DNA from: Kiritimatiellia bacterium
GTDB taxonomy: Bacteria > Verrucomicrobiota > Kiritimatiellia > RFP12 > UBA1067
Assembly (NCBI GenBank): GCA_017405115.1
Contig: JAFRBA010000244.1
Location: 1-64,000, forward strand
Direction: 5' to 3'
Length of the DNA: 64,000 nucleotides
Both the position numbers and the translations under genes were made by a program. The notes under the pieces are model-generated. The model did no database searches and was not told the DNA's origin. It saw nothing but the letters and a program-made list of their open reading frames with translations. Position 1 is the first letter of the stretch. The number at the start of each line of letters is the position of its first letter. This document shows, in pieces, positions 1-9,048 of this stretch.

Positions 1-15
1 AGCCAGCGTTTCCAT
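1..15 (-). CDS. Possible first codons of a divergent gene cut by the window edge
   Basis: On the minus strand an ATG at 15-13 is preceded by a good ribosome-binding site (AAGGAGA, complement of 16-22), so a gene probably runs leftwards out of the window. Only five codons (M E T L A) are visible, so no product can be named. The palindromic -10 at 83-88 could serve as its promoter, leaving a leader of about 60 nt. Confidence 0.35.
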
Positions 16-79
16 TCTCCTTCGTCCAATGTTCATTGCGGGTCTGCTAGTAAATGTAACGCGTGCTGTCAATTCCGAA

Positions 80-121
80 CCGATTATACTTTGGTATAAT
101 TGCGGCGCGGCGGGCGGATGG
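80..121. repeat. 42-bp direct repeat, copy 1, with a palindromic promoter core
   Basis: This 42-bp stretch is identical, base for base, to 1671-1712. It holds the palindrome ATTATAC-TTTG-GTATAAT (83-100), which gives a TATAAT box on each strand, so it can act as a two-way promoter. The identity stops abruptly at both ends. The two copies bracket the AAA ATPase gene. Confidence 0.85.
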
Positions 122-189
122 ATTGATAATGACCAAATCACGATTGAAACATGGGATTTGGTAATTATCGTAATTATCTTCACGTCATA

Positions 190-219
190 TTGACCAAATC
201 GGGGTCGGTGTGGTATAAT
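190..219 (+). promoter_or_regulatory. Sigma-70-like promoter of the AAA ATPase gene
   Basis: TTGACC (190-195) and TATAAT (214-219) are separated by 18 bp, and the -10 is extended by TGG (211-213). Transcription should begin near 226-229, right at the start codon of a short leader ORF. The 9-mer GACCAAATC occurs at both 130 and 192. Confidence 0.75.
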
Positions 220-228
220 CTGGTCAAA

Positions 229-255
229 ATGATGAACGGAAAGGAAGCCAGATGA
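229..255 (+). CDS. 8-codon leader ORF coupled to the AAA ATPase gene
   Basis: ATG at 229 lies 9 nt after the -10 box and opens an 8-codon ORF (MMNGKEAR). Its TGA stop (253-255) overlaps the ATPase start codon (252-254) as ATGA. Its 3' end includes GGAAAGGAAG, which is also the Shine-Dalgarno sequence of the ATPase gene. The geometry suggests near-leaderless translation of the peptide followed by re-initiation. Equivalent short ORFs precede lysA, fic and tadC in this window. There is no evidence that the peptide itself has a function. Confidence 0.4.
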   Translation: MMNGKEAR

Positions 256-1670
256 TAGGTAGGACTGCAGAGAAGGCGCGTCTTGCGAAATATGCGGAGT
301 CTGAGGAGTCCGAGTTTGTGGCTGTCTATGGTCGTCGGCGCGTCGGCAAGACGTACTTGATTCGCCAGACGTTTCAGGGACGTTTTTCCTTTCAGCATAC
401 CGGGGTTGCTCGCGGGAGTACAAAGGAGCAGTTGCGCGCATTTGGCGATTCACTTCGCGAATGGGGGGCGGTGCTTGAGGGTTCGCCAAAGGACTGGTTT
501 GAGGCATTCAACCTTCTGAAGCTGGTGATTGCGAAATCGACCCAGAGGAGGAAAGTGGTGTTCCTTGATGAACTCTCTTATCTGGACACAAAAGGCTCGC
601 GCTTCATTCTGGCGCTGGAACACTTCTGGAATGGATGGGCTTCGGCGAGGGACGACGTCCTTCTGATTGTCTGCGGCTCGGCGACGTCGTGGATCATCAA
701 CAAGGTGATAAAAGACAAGGGAGGCCTTCACAATCGTGTCACGGGGCGCATATCGCTTCAGCCGTTCACGCTTGGGGAATGCGAGGAATATGTCGCCTCG
801 CGAGGCAGTGTGATGACTCGATACCAGATTGCGGAGACGTACATGGTTCTTGGCGGGATCCCGTTCTACTGGAAGCACCTTGAGCCTGACTTGAGCGCAG
901 ACCAGAACATTGACGATCTTTTCTTCGCCAGATCCAACAAGCTCGAAGGCGAGTTCGATGAACTGTACGCCTCGCTCTTCCGCAAGCCGGAGCCGTATCT
1001 GAAGATCGTCATGGCGCTTGGACGCCGCAAGGCGGGTCTCACACGCGACGAGCTGATGTCGTCGACGGGCATGGTTTCGTGCGGCAACCTGACTCGGCAT
1101 CTGCGGGAACTGGAGGAATGCGGCTTCATACGCAAGAGCATTGCCTTCGGCAGAAAATCCAAGGGATCTCTATACCAGCTGATAGACAATTTCACGCTGT
1201 TTCATTTCGCCTTCGCCGGTGAAAACAGGACGGGCGACCGCTGTTTCTGGAGCGCATCGTCAGACGCACAGTTCCGCAGAGTCTGGGAAGGCCTTGCGTT
1301 CGAGCGGCTCTGCCTTCAGCATGTCCGGGAAATCAAAATCGCGCTTGGCATCTCCGGCGTCGTATCCAACGTCTGTTCCTGGCAGGTCTCGCGGACGCGA
1401 GAGCGCGATGGTGCCCAAATAGATCTTCTTATCGACAGGAAGGACGGCGTCATCAATCTGTGCGAAATGAAGTTTGCTTCGACCGAGTACGAAATCAATG
1501 ACAGCGAAGACCGCCATGCCAGGGAGCGGAGGGAGCTGTTCAAGGAGACTACGGGAACGAAGAAGGCCGTACATCTGACATACGTGACGACTTATGGCCT
1601 GAAGCGCAACAAGCACTCCGGCATAGTCCAGTCCGAAGTGACGCTCGACGACCTCTTTCGGTCGGCATAG
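252..1670 (+). CDS. Solitary AAA ATPase with C-terminal DUF234-type nuclease-like domain
   Basis: This 472-aa protein belongs to the predominantly archaeal-type ATPase group (AAA domain plus DUF234). The Walker A motif GRRRVGKT is at residues 27-34 and Walker B (VVFLDEL) is near 102-108. A winged-helix-like segment follows, and the C-terminal part has D-x(n)-E-x-K residues (QIDLLID near 389, LCEMKF near 403), as in PD-(D/E)XK folds. The start at 252 has the ribosome-binding site AAGGAAG. The cellular role of this family is poorly known. The gene has its own promoter, its stop codon abuts a 42-bp direct repeat, and a matching copy lies upstream, which suggests insertion of the gene into a promoter region or duplication of that region. 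A related solitary ATPase lies at 34523. Confidence 0.85.
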   Translation: MIGRTAEKARLAKYAESEESEFVAVYGRRRVGKTYLIRQTFQGRFSFQHTGVARGSTKEQLRAFGDSLREWGAVLEGSPKDWFEAFNLLKLVIAKSTQRRKVVFLDELSYLDTKGSRFILALEHFWNGWASARDDVLLIVCGSATSWIINKVIKDKGGLHNRVTGRISLQPFTLGECEEYVASRGSVMTRYQIAETYMVLGGIPFYWKHLEPDLSADQNIDDLFFARSNKLEGEFDELYASLFRKPEPYLKIVMALGRRKAGLTRDELMSSTGMVSCGNLTRHLRELEECGFIRKSIAFGRKSKGSLYQLIDNFTLFHFAFAGENRTGDRCFWSASSDAQFRRVWEGLAFERLCLQHVREIKIALGISGVVSNVCSWQVSRTRERDGAQIDLLIDRKDGVINLCEMKFASTEYEINDSEDRHARERRELFKETTGTKKAVHLTYVTTYGLKRNKHSGIVQSEVTLDDLFRSA

Positions 1671-1712
1671 CCGATTATACTTTGGTATAATTGCGGCGCG
1701 GCGGGCGGATGG
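1671..1712. repeat. 42-bp direct repeat, copy 2
   Basis: Identical to 80-121. It begins on the base after the ATPase stop codon and carries the same palindromic TATAAT core (1674-1691). In this copy the sequence runs straight into a further -10 box at 1715 that serves the GH28 gene, so this looks like the native promoter context. Confidence 0.85.
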
Positions 1713-1714
1713 TG

Positions 1715-1720
1715 TATAAT
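1715..1720 (+). promoter_or_regulatory. -10 box of the GH28 gene
   Basis: GTGTATAAT lies 11 nt before the ATG at 1732, so the mRNA leader would be only a few nucleotides long. A second possible -10 within the repeat (1686-1691) is further upstream. No clear -35 is seen. Confidence 0.55.
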
Positions 1721-1731
1721 GCCGGCAAGAC

Positions 1732-3183
1732 ATGCCAGCAAGAGCATGCCGATTGCCGATGTTCGTTGCCAAAAAAGAGAAAGATGCGCTCACAGGGTCT
1801 CATGCAAAGAGAACCTTAGTTCTCCTTGTCAGTGGGTTTGCATGGGTTGTTGCCTTTGCTGGTGCGCCCGGCACCGAGGTCGAGAGGAATGTCGGGCCGA
1901 CGTCGGGGGACGCGACCGCCGCAATCCAGACGGCCATCGACGACTGCTTTCGCGCGGGGGGTGGTCGCGTAGTGGTGGAGAGTGGAGATTACGACATTTC
2001 CTCCTTCCGGCTGCGCAGCCGCGTAACGCTTCATCTCAAGTCCGGCGCAAGGCTTCATGCGAGCCGCAACCCGCGAGACTACGATCATGTTCTTTTTGAC
2101 GATGCGCTCGAGCCTGTGGACTTTTCTGTGCTCGACCAGTCGTCATTCCTGCAGCACACTTCGACGAACCGCTGGAACAACGGAATCATCCGGCTTTACC
2201 GCGCAGAGTGCGCGGCGATTGTCGGCGAACCCGGCAGCGAAATCGACGGGCGCAACTGCTTTGACGAGCATGGGGAGGAGACCTTTCGCGGACCCCACGG
2301 AATCAGCGCCCATTTCGTGACGAACCTTGTCTTGCGAGGCTATGCGATCCGTGACACTGGCAACTGGGCGCATAGGCTGTGCCTTTGCGAGAACATACGG
2401 ATTTCTGACGTGAAGATACTGGGCGGGCACGACGGCGTCGATTTCCACGGCTGCGTGACCGGTATCGTCGAGAACTGCGACATTCGCTCCGGTGACGACT
2501 GTGTCGCGGGCTATGACAATCTCGGGCTGACGGTGCGGAACTGCCGGTTGAACTCGTCGTGCAGCATCTTCCGCCTGGGCGGGTGCGACATTCTCTGCGA
2601 TGGCATAGAAGCGGTTGGCCCGGGAGAGTATCCGCACAGATCCTCCCAGATAAAGTCGCGGTCCGCGCTTGTCGCCGGAGAGACGCCCATGAAGTTTCCG
2701 GATCCGCGCACTCTTTCCTTCTTCACCTTCTACGGAACGGACCGCACGGTTCGTCCGTGCCGCAACATCGTCCTCCGGAACTGCCGCGTGAAGGGCGTCA
2801 TGCGGTTTCTTCACTACAACTTCTCGGGCAATGAAAAATGGCAGTCGGGGATGCCGCTTGATGACATCGCCTTCGAGAACGTGGACGCGACAGATGTCGA
2901 ACAGCCGCTTACCGCCTACGCCCCGCCGGACCATCCGGCGTTTCTGCGGTTCAGGAACTGCACCGTTTCGTTCCGCAGCAAGTTGTCTCAAGGCGGAGTG
3001 GAGGCTTTCATAAGGGGAGGCAATCTTCGTTGCATCGAAGCGGCCGGGCTGAAGGTCATTGGGGTCGACGGGCCATTCTACAAGGCCTGGAACGGCTCTA
3101 CGGAGATCAAGGCGGAGCGGCTGGAGGGCGTGAGCCCGTCGGCCGTCAAGGCACATGGCGTGTTTTACGCTAGGCCGATTTAA
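1732..3183 (+). CDS. Secreted glycoside hydrolase family 28 (polygalacturonase-like)
   Basis: This 483-aa right-handed beta-helix protein of the GH28 family hydrolyses galacturonan-type pectin backbones. A hydrophobic signal peptide lies at about residues 27-44. The mature part opens with the typical DATAAIQTAIDDC segment and an AGGGRVVV turn. The catalytic GDDC motif is at 254-257, preceded by a DFHGC loop, and a QIKS segment near 305 stands at the position of the family's RIK motif. The start at 1732 lies 11 nt from the -10. ATG 1759 would give a more conventional signal peptide and cannot be excluded. It opens the polysaccharide locus. The exact substrate within pectin cannot be told from sequence. 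Confidence 0.8.
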   Translation: MPARACRLPMFVAKKEKDALTGSHAKRTLVLLVSGFAWVVAFAGAPGTEVERNVGPTSGDATAAIQTAIDDCFRAGGGRVVVESGDYDISSFRLRSRVTLHLKSGARLHASRNPRDYDHVLFDDALEPVDFSVLDQSSFLQHTSTNRWNNGIIRLYRAECAAIVGEPGSEIDGRNCFDEHGEETFRGPHGISAHFVTNLVLRGYAIRDTGNWAHRLCLCENIRISDVKILGGHDGVDFHGCVTGIVENCDIRSGDDCVAGYDNLGLTVRNCRLNSSCSIFRLGGCDILCDGIEAVGPGEYPHRSSQIKSRSALVAGETPMKFPDPRTLSFFTFYGTDRTVRPCRNIVLRNCRVKGVMRFLHYNFSGNEKWQSGMPLDDIAFENVDATDVEQPLTAYAPPDHPAFLRFRNCTVSFRSKLSQGGVEAFIRGGNLRCIEAAGLKVIGVDGPFYKAWNGSTEIKAERLEGVSPSAVKAHGVFYARPI

Positions 3184-3224
3184 TGAATGTTGCATCGTAA
3201 ATCAAGGCAGAAAGGACAATCGAG

Positions 3225-5861
3225 ATGAAAGCATTGATGTCGGGAATCGGGAGTGCGGCGCTGGCTGTCTGCGCACTGACGGCTGCGGCCAACGACACTT
3301 ACGAGAACAACTTCTCGGTACGCGAGTCGACGAAGGAGCTTCCGCGGTCGATGCCGTATTCGGTCGGCTATGCGCCAGGCAACATCGCGTACAACTACAC
3401 GGAATTCCCGACGCCGGAAACGCCGTACGCCTCGTCTGAAGACATGCAGGACAACTGGATAAAGACGTATTTCGACGGAAACACGCCGGCGAGTTATGGC
3501 TATCAGTACAAGGTGGTGTCCGACGGGGCGGGGCATCAGTATGTCGGTGCATACACTTCTTCCGGCAATAGTCAGGTGACGGCGATAACCCAGCCTTTCG
3601 GGCGGGAGCTGTCGAGCGGCATTCTGAAACTTGAGGCGGATTTTCGCGCTCCGACTACTTGGCAGAGCAATTTCGGCACTTTCCGGCTGTGGGTTGCGCC
3701 CCGTAACACTGTCACGCGAATGCCTTCAAAGGTCTATCCAAAATATCTTGCCTGCATCGGCATGTGCACACGTAATGGCACGTCCACCACGCAAACTACT
3801 GCCAGTGGCACGTCATGGCAGTACGATGTGGCGAACAACGTTGGTGCCGGCAACTGGGTGCGGATGTGCATAACGATCGATTTCTCTGCACACAGCGCGT
3901 TTGCCGAGGCATGGCCGCTGGGAAGCGACGCCCCGGAATTTGCATCCGCGGTCGGATCGCGCATTTGGACGACCAGTCTTGCACTAAACGAGGCAGTAGG
4001 CACTGCCGAAGACCCGATCGCCGACTTCGCGATTCAGTGCGACCGCGCGTATTATAACAACGCCGCAAATCCGGAGAAGATGCCGATTATCGACAACATC
4101 CGCGCGAGCTGGAGGGCTTCTGCGGGCGACGACTACGAGGTATTCTACGAAAACGACTTCACTACGCGGACGATGACGCCGGCGGCGAATCCGGCGAAAA
4201 GCGGAACCTATGCCGCCGCGATGGCGACGACCACCGATGCTTTCGTCGGGTATCATGCGAATCCGGCAACAGGAAGCTTTTCCGCCGGAACTTTCAAGAC
4301 GCTTGTGTACCGTCCGGTCAAGCAGGATGTATTTCCGATTCCAGATGACGTCGATGGATGGCACCGCTACGAACCATATGGTTACTGCGATGCAGCGGTG
4401 GTGGAAATGGGGGATGCCGGGGGCAATGCCCTCCGCATGTGGGCGGAAAGCGGTCGGCAGGGCTTCAACTACGGCACTGTGACGCATTCGCTTGGAGAAA
4501 CGTTCACGACAGGGAAGATTCGGCTGCAGGCGGATGTCCGATCGCCGAACGGATGGGGATGGACCGCCGCGACGGATCGTATCGGCGTTGGACTGGGCAA
4601 TGCCTACATGTACACGAACGGAACACGTAGCGAAGTTGACAAGGGCACAGTCTTCCGTGCGGCGGAAGCTGGCGTCGGCACGTACGCATCGGGACGCACG
4701 AATGTGTTCAGGCCTTGGGGCGGGAATTCGGCGAATTCGACGGACGACTTGGCGCTTACTGCAAATGCTTGGTATCGGTTGGTAGTGACTGTGGACCTTG
4801 ACGCGCACAAGTTCGACTACGCGCTCTACTCGCTAGGCGCTACTGGCGTCGCGTTGGATTCGGAGACGCCGCTGACGCCAGTATATTCGCGCAGCGACCT
4901 GGATTTCATTCAGTCGGTTGCCGACGTCGGGACCGTTTACGTGATGAGCTACGGTCTTTCCACGGGGCAGTCAAAGGACTCGTCCGTCTATGCGGACAAC
5001 ATCAAGGTCTGGAAGAACGTCGACACGCCCGAAGAAGCTCTCATCTACTCAAACGACTTCAACACCCGCACCCGCTACAATGTGGCGAGCCGAACCGAGG
5101 GAACTTTCTCCGGGATAAAGGACATTGTCGGCACCGGGGCGGATGGCTGGGTGACCCGTATCGCCTCCTGCGCGGCAACGATGCCGACGATTGCCGGAGG
5201 CGTCAATGCCTGCGCACGCTTTGGCGAATATCTTCCGACATGGTCGGTGCTGGATATAGGCAAGAACTATCGCAAGGGGGATATGACTGTCTGCGTTGAC
5301 ATGAAGGCGCCGGCTGGCGGTCGTTGCGTAGGCAATCGGAAGCCGATTGCGCTTGCCGCCATAGGCAACAAAGCCTTTTGGCAGGGTGCACATGAGGATG
5401 TCGCAACCGAAAAGTTCTTCGGTGCCGCCTTCGGGTTCTCCGCGGAGGATGCCTCCGAGGAAGATACCGGAATCGTGCGCTCGTTCAAGCTCTGCGCATT
5501 TGACGGCGACGGCGCAGGAGGCTATGACATCGAACTGGGTTCGTCTGCGGCGACGGCCGGAAACTGGTACAGGTTCAGGGCGGCGATCGATCTTGCGGCG
5601 GGCGTGTATTCCGTCAAGATCTTCGACATGGGGGCTTTGCAGCCGACGCCGTCCACTGGCGACGGCAGGGAGGTCGCGGAGTTTGCAGGCCTTGGCTTTG
5701 CCATGGCCGGCACGCCGGAAATTTCGACTATTGGCCTGGGCGCGGCCGGCATCGACGGCAACGCATATCGCTGGAAGAACGCCGCCGACAACTGGGCGGT
5801 GTGCTTTGACAACCTGTCGTTTGATGTGCAAGGTCTTGGAATGACTCTCTTTTGCAAATGA
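3225..5861 (+). CDS. Large secreted protein with three repeated modules, function unknown
   Basis: An 878-aa protein with an N-terminal signal peptide (cleavage near the ALTAAA segment, residues 16-22) and a ribosome-binding site AAAGGA at 3211. The sequence falls into three similar units, each starting with Y-x-N-(N/D)-F-x-(T/V)-R: YENNFSV near residue 26, FYENDFTTRT near 308 and IYSNDFNTRT near 606. The units contain beta-rich stretches such as GNWVRMCITIDF, NAWYRLVVTVDL and GNWYRFRAAIDL, resembling concanavalin/LamG-like sandwiches. A carbohydrate-binding or surface role is inferred from this and from the neighbouring glycoside hydrolases. No catalytic motif was recognised. The next gene overlaps its stop codon. 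Confidence 0.65.
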   Translation: MKALMSGIGSAALAVCALTAAANDTYENNFSVRESTKELPRSMPYSVGYAPGNIAYNYTEFPTPETPYASSEDMQDNWIKTYFDGNTPASYGYQYKVVSDGAGHQYVGAYTSSGNSQVTAITQPFGRELSSGILKLEADFRAPTTWQSNFGTFRLWVAPRNTVTRMPSKVYPKYLACIGMCTRNGTSTTQTTASGTSWQYDVANNVGAGNWVRMCITIDFSAHSAFAEAWPLGSDAPEFASAVGSRIWTTSLALNEAVGTAEDPIADFAIQCDRAYYNNAANPEKMPIIDNIRASWRASAGDDYEVFYENDFTTRTMTPAANPAKSGTYAAAMATTTDAFVGYHANPATGSFSAGTFKTLVYRPVKQDVFPIPDDVDGWHRYEPYGYCDAAVVEMGDAGGNALRMWAESGRQGFNYGTVTHSLGETFTTGKIRLQADVRSPNGWGWTAATDRIGVGLGNAYMYTNGTRSEVDKGTVFRAAEAGVGTYASGRTNVFRPWGGNSANSTDDLALTANAWYRLVVTVDLDAHKFDYALYSLGATGVALDSETPLTPVYSRSDLDFIQSVADVGTVYVMSYGLSTGQSKDSSVYADNIKVWKNVDTPEEALIYSNDFNTRTRYNVASRTEGTFSGIKDIVGTGADGWVTRIASCAATMPTIAGGVNACARFGEYLPTWSVLDIGKNYRKGDMTVCVDMKAPAGGRCVGNRKPIALAAIGNKAFWQGAHEDVATEKFFGAAFGFSAEDASEEDTGIVRSFKLCAFDGDGAGGYDIELGSSAATAGNWYRFRAAIDLAAGVYSVKIFDMGALQPTPSTGDGREVAEFAGLGFAMAGTPEISTIGLGAAGIDGNAYRWKNAADNWAVCFDNLSFDVQGLGMTLFCK

Positions 5862-7828
5862 CGCGGATCCAGGTGATGCGGATGCATGCTGTTGCGCTTT
5901 GCGCGGCCGGGTTGTTTTCTGTCTCGGCTGCGCCGGCGGCTGCGATTTCTCTCAAGAACGGCGACTTCGACCATGAACAGTCCGGGAGGGAATGGAGCAT
6001 GCCGAAGGCGTGGGCGATCGAGCATGGCGTTGGACGCGCGGGAACCGCGGCGCTTGTCTGGGAAAACGGCGATCCGAAGTATTATGCATTCCCGTCGCAG
6101 CGGATCAAGGTCGTTCCAGGCAACATCTTCCGGTTCGGCGGCTGGGCGAAAGTCGAGCGGGGGAAGATTCGCAAGCCTCGCATAATGTTGGAGTATTTCG
6201 ATGCGAACGGAAAGTGGATTGACAACGTCAGCGCGGCGGAGGTCGTCGACAATCTCCCGGACAAGAAGGGGTGGGTGCGCTACGAGGGCAAAGCCATCAT
6301 ACCGCGTGGCGCGGCTTTTGCGAATTTCAGCGCGGTCGTAGTACGCGGATGCACGGGGCGCGTGCTCTTTGACGACTTCACGCTGGAGAAGTTGCCGGAG
6401 GCTCCGCTTGTATATCTTCAGTCGTCGGCGCATCGTGACACGTTTGCCGCGGAGGACGGCGAGATCATGTTCGTCGCCATGCTGCGGCTTAATCTCGTCG
6501 AGAACGCTTTGTCGGATTATTCCTGCGAATATGGATATGTGAACGCAGCGGGCGAAAGGGTGGCGGCGAGAGTCTCTGATTTCGACGGAGATGCGGCGAG
6601 GTTCTCCATCCCGGCGGCAGAGATGGCGATGGGCAGGCAGGATGTCCGTTTCCGGCTTCGGTGCAGGGGCGAAACGGCAGGAAAGCTGAAGCTTGCGGTG
6701 ACTCGCGTCGAAAAGCCGCCAGTCCGCAGGTTCGGCATCGATAGGTGCGGACGCGCAACGATTGCCGGCAAAAAGTTCTTTCCCCTCGGGATGTACACGA
6801 ACTGGGAGATGACAGAGGCGGACATCCGGCGCTGGAAGGAGGCGCCATTCAACTACACGACGCATTATTGCCGTCTGACCAGGGAAGACCTGGACAGGTT
6901 TGCGGCGGCCGGCACGTATGTGGTTACCGATGTCAGGCACCTTGTTCTTGGCTATGACCACATGGCGCGCGGCACTGCGACAATAGAAGAGTCCCGTGCG
7001 GGTTTTGAACGGTACTTGAGTGGGCTCGCCTCGCACCCTGCGTTCATGGGATGGTATCTGGTGGATGAAGCGCCCGTAAACCAAATACCGGGTGTCATAC
7101 GAACCAACGAACTTCTTCACGAGATAGCTCCGGATTATCTTTCGTATTTCGTGACCGACAAGCCGCAGACCATACGGGACGCCATGCCGGCTGCAGACGT
7201 ATTTGGAGTCGATCCCTATCCTGTTGGCGGACACATTACCGATATCGCACTTTGTTCAAAATGGGCGGAAATGTGCCGCGAGGGCACTTTCGGATTCCGT
7301 CCCATGTGGCACGTGCCGCAGTATTTCGACTGGAATTGGTACCCAGAGTCGAAGAACAGGCCGGGGCCTGTCTATTGTCCGACGCGCGAGGAGATGGCGA
7401 ACATGACATGGCAGGGCATCGCGGCCGGGGCAAATGGAATCTGCGGATACACGTTCAGCGCGTTTCAGGAGCGAGGGGAGAGGGAGCATCCTGAGCGCAA
7501 GGAGGAATGCGACAGGCTGTGGAAGGACATCTGCGCTGTCGCTCGGGAGGTGAAGTCGACGGAACGGGTGCTTCTGGGCGAGGACGTCAACGTCGCATTC
7601 AAAGGCCTGCCGGACAATCTTGTCACGCGCGCCTATCGTCTGGACGGTGAAGATTATCTCCTGCTGGTCAATCGCACCCGCAATTCCGTCGCCGCAGAAC
7701 TGTCGCCCGAACGCGGCGGATGCAAGTCGCTTTCCGTGCTGTGCGGCGCTGGAGTCGAACCATATGGTGGACGTCTGCGCGTCTCGCTTCCAGGTCTTGG
7801 ATATGCATTTGTTCGGCTGTGCTTTTAG
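5858..7828 (+). CDS. Secreted clan GH-A-like TIM-barrel protein with N-terminal carbohydrate-binding-like domain
   Basis: About 656 aa. The ATG at 5858 overlaps the upstream TGA (ATGA) and is preferred over an in-frame TTG at 5852. A signal peptide follows (residues about 8-28). Residues 30-190 (NGDFDHE...RVLFDDFTLEKL) look like a CBM-type jelly roll. From about residue 290 (FPLGMYTNWEMTEADIRRWKEAPFN) a barrel begins, with GWYLVDEAP carrying a candidate acid/base Glu and FGVDPYPVGG downstream, as in glycoside hydrolases related to GH2/GH42. The C-terminus is a small beta domain. The specific GH family and substrate are unresolved. Coupling to the 878-aa gene suggests a shared transcript. Confidence 0.7.
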   Translation: MTRIQVMRMHAVALCAAGLFSVSAAPAAAISLKNGDFDHEQSGREWSMPKAWAIEHGVGRAGTAALVWENGDPKYYAFPSQRIKVVPGNIFRFGGWAKVERGKIRKPRIMLEYFDANGKWIDNVSAAEVVDNLPDKKGWVRYEGKAIIPRGAAFANFSAVVVRGCTGRVLFDDFTLEKLPEAPLVYLQSSAHRDTFAAEDGEIMFVAMLRLNLVENALSDYSCEYGYVNAAGERVAARVSDFDGDAARFSIPAAEMAMGRQDVRFRLRCRGETAGKLKLAVTRVEKPPVRRFGIDRCGRATIAGKKFFPLGMYTNWEMTEADIRRWKEAPFNYTTHYCRLTREDLDRFAAAGTYVVTDVRHLVLGYDHMARGTATIEESRAGFERYLSGLASHPAFMGWYLVDEAPVNQIPGVIRTNELLHEIAPDYLSYFVTDKPQTIRDAMPAADVFGVDPYPVGGHITDIALCSKWAEMCREGTFGFRPMWHVPQYFDWNWYPESKNRPGPVYCPTREEMANMTWQGIAAGANGICGYTFSAFQERGEREHPERKEECDRLWKDICAVAREVKSTERVLLGEDVNVAFKGLPDNLVTRAYRLDGEDYLLLVNRTRNSVAAELSPERGGCKSLSVLCGAGVEPYGGRLRVSLPGLGYAFVRLCF

Positions 7829-7967
7829 AAATGGCCGGCAGATGGAAGTTGACGCGGACTACAGCTTGCCCATTCAGCCCTGAACGGCTATGCTGCGAAA
7901 CGCCTTCGCGGTGCGACGGGCGCGGATGAAGTTATAGGCAAGCTTGTTGCAGCGAGGAGGGCGTATA

Positions 7968-7976
7968 GTGTATAAT
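7968..7976 (+). promoter_or_regulatory. -10 box placed for leaderless transcription of the GH20-like gene
   Basis: AGTGTATAAT ends at 7976, only 6 nt before the ATG at 7983, so transcription should begin at or within a base or two of the start codon. There is a purine stretch (GCGAGGAGGGCG, 7952-7963), but it lies upstream of the -10 and would not be transcribed. The rest of 7829-7967 shows no gene. Confidence 0.7.
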
Positions 7977-7982
7977 ACCACC

Positions 7983-9038
7983 ATGAAAAACCTGCAGACC
8001 AGAAGAGGATTCATTGGCATGGGAACGGCGGCGATGGCTGCTGTTGCGGCGCCCAGCGCCTTTGCCGCCGTGCGTCCGGAGCCGGGGTTCATGTGGGGCG
8101 AATTGCTCCACTTCGGCGTCAACATCCAGTGCGACCTGCCCGTCACGAAGTGGGGCAAGTATCAGGGCGAAGACCTGAAGCTGATGACCGCCGCCGACCA
8201 CATGCGTTTCGACGAGGGCGTGTTCGACAGGATCACCGACCGCATGGCCGCCAAGGGGCTGAATACGATCTTGATAGACCTTGAGGAAGGGCTTTACTAC
8301 CCTAGCCATCCAGAGCTGGCGGTCAAGGGCACGTGGAGCGTCGAACGGTTCCGCAGGAAACTTGAGCAGCTGCGGGCGAAAGGGCTAGAGCCGCTTCCCA
8401 AGCTCAACTTCTCCACGACCCACGACATCTGGCTCAAGGACTACCACAAGATGGTCTCCACGCCGCAGTACTACCGCGTCTGCGCGGACGTTGTTGCGGA
8501 CGTGATCGAGACCTTCGACAAGCCGCGCTATTTCCACATCGGCTTTGACGAGGAGACGCACGGCCACCAGAGCAAGCACTCCATCTCCATCGTGCGGCAG
8601 GGGGATCTCTGGTGGCACGACTTCCTATTCATCGTAAAGGAGATAGAGAGGAAAGGCGTGCGCGCATGGTGCTGGAGCGACAAGATATGGCATGCGAAGG
8701 ACGAGTTTCTCAATCGTATGCCGAAGAGCGTTCTGCAGTCCAACTGGTACTATGGCCACAATTTCGACCTGAACCAGCCTCTGAAGGGCGAGCGCCAGTG
8801 CAATGCGCCGAACGCATACGTCGAGCTTGAGAAGGCTGGCTTCGACCAGGTGCCGACGCCGTCGAACTGGAGCGTGGACGACTGCGTGTCCAGCACGGTG
8901 GAGTTCGCCCGGCAGCACATCTCGCCCCAGCGCCTGAAGGGATTCCTCGCAGCGCCGTGGGTCAAGACGCTTCCGCAGTTCGAGAAGCTCCACGAAGAGC
9001 AGGTGGACCAGATGGCGGCGGCGAAGAGCCGGACGTGA
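7983..9038 (+). CDS. Tat-exported GH20-like barrel protein
   Basis: 351 aa starting at ATG 7983. The N-terminus carries a twin-arginine signal (TRRGFIG, then an Ala-rich hydrophobic stretch to AFA), so the protein is exported folded. The body (FHIGFDEETHGH, near residue 181) resembles the hexosaminidase/GH20 barrel, in which an Asp-Glu pair in a G-x-D-E motif is catalytic. The ILIDLEEGLYYPSHPE segment and the GVRAWCWSDKIW strand fit the same fold. It is shorter than typical GH20 enzymes and lacks the usual N-terminal beta domain. Whether it cleaves N-acetylhexosamines is not established. Confidence 0.65.
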   Translation: MKNLQTRRGFIGMGTAAMAAVAAPSAFAAVRPEPGFMWGELLHFGVNIQCDLPVTKWGKYQGEDLKLMTAADHMRFDEGVFDRITDRMAAKGLNTILIDLEEGLYYPSHPELAVKGTWSVERFRRKLEQLRAKGLEPLPKLNFSTTHDIWLKDYHKMVSTPQYYRVCADVVADVIETFDKPRYFHIGFDEETHGHQSKHSISIVRQGDLWWHDFLFIVKEIERKGVRAWCWSDKIWHAKDEFLNRMPKSVLQSNWYYGHNFDLNQPLKGERQCNAPNAYVELEKAGFDQVPTPSNWSVDDCVSSTVEFARQHISPQRLKGFLAAPWVKTLPQFEKLHEEQVDQMAAAKSRT

Positions 9039-9048
9039 ACCCTGCCCC

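Noticed and set aside
5852..5857. TTG start for the GH-A-like gene
   Set aside because: ATG 5858 gives the exact ATGA overlap used repeatedly in this window and loses only two residues.
5522..7234. A 570-codon minus-strand open frame opposite the secreted carbohydrate genes
   Set aside because: Arg/Pro/His-rich shadow of the plus-strand genes, with no ribosome-binding site or domain.
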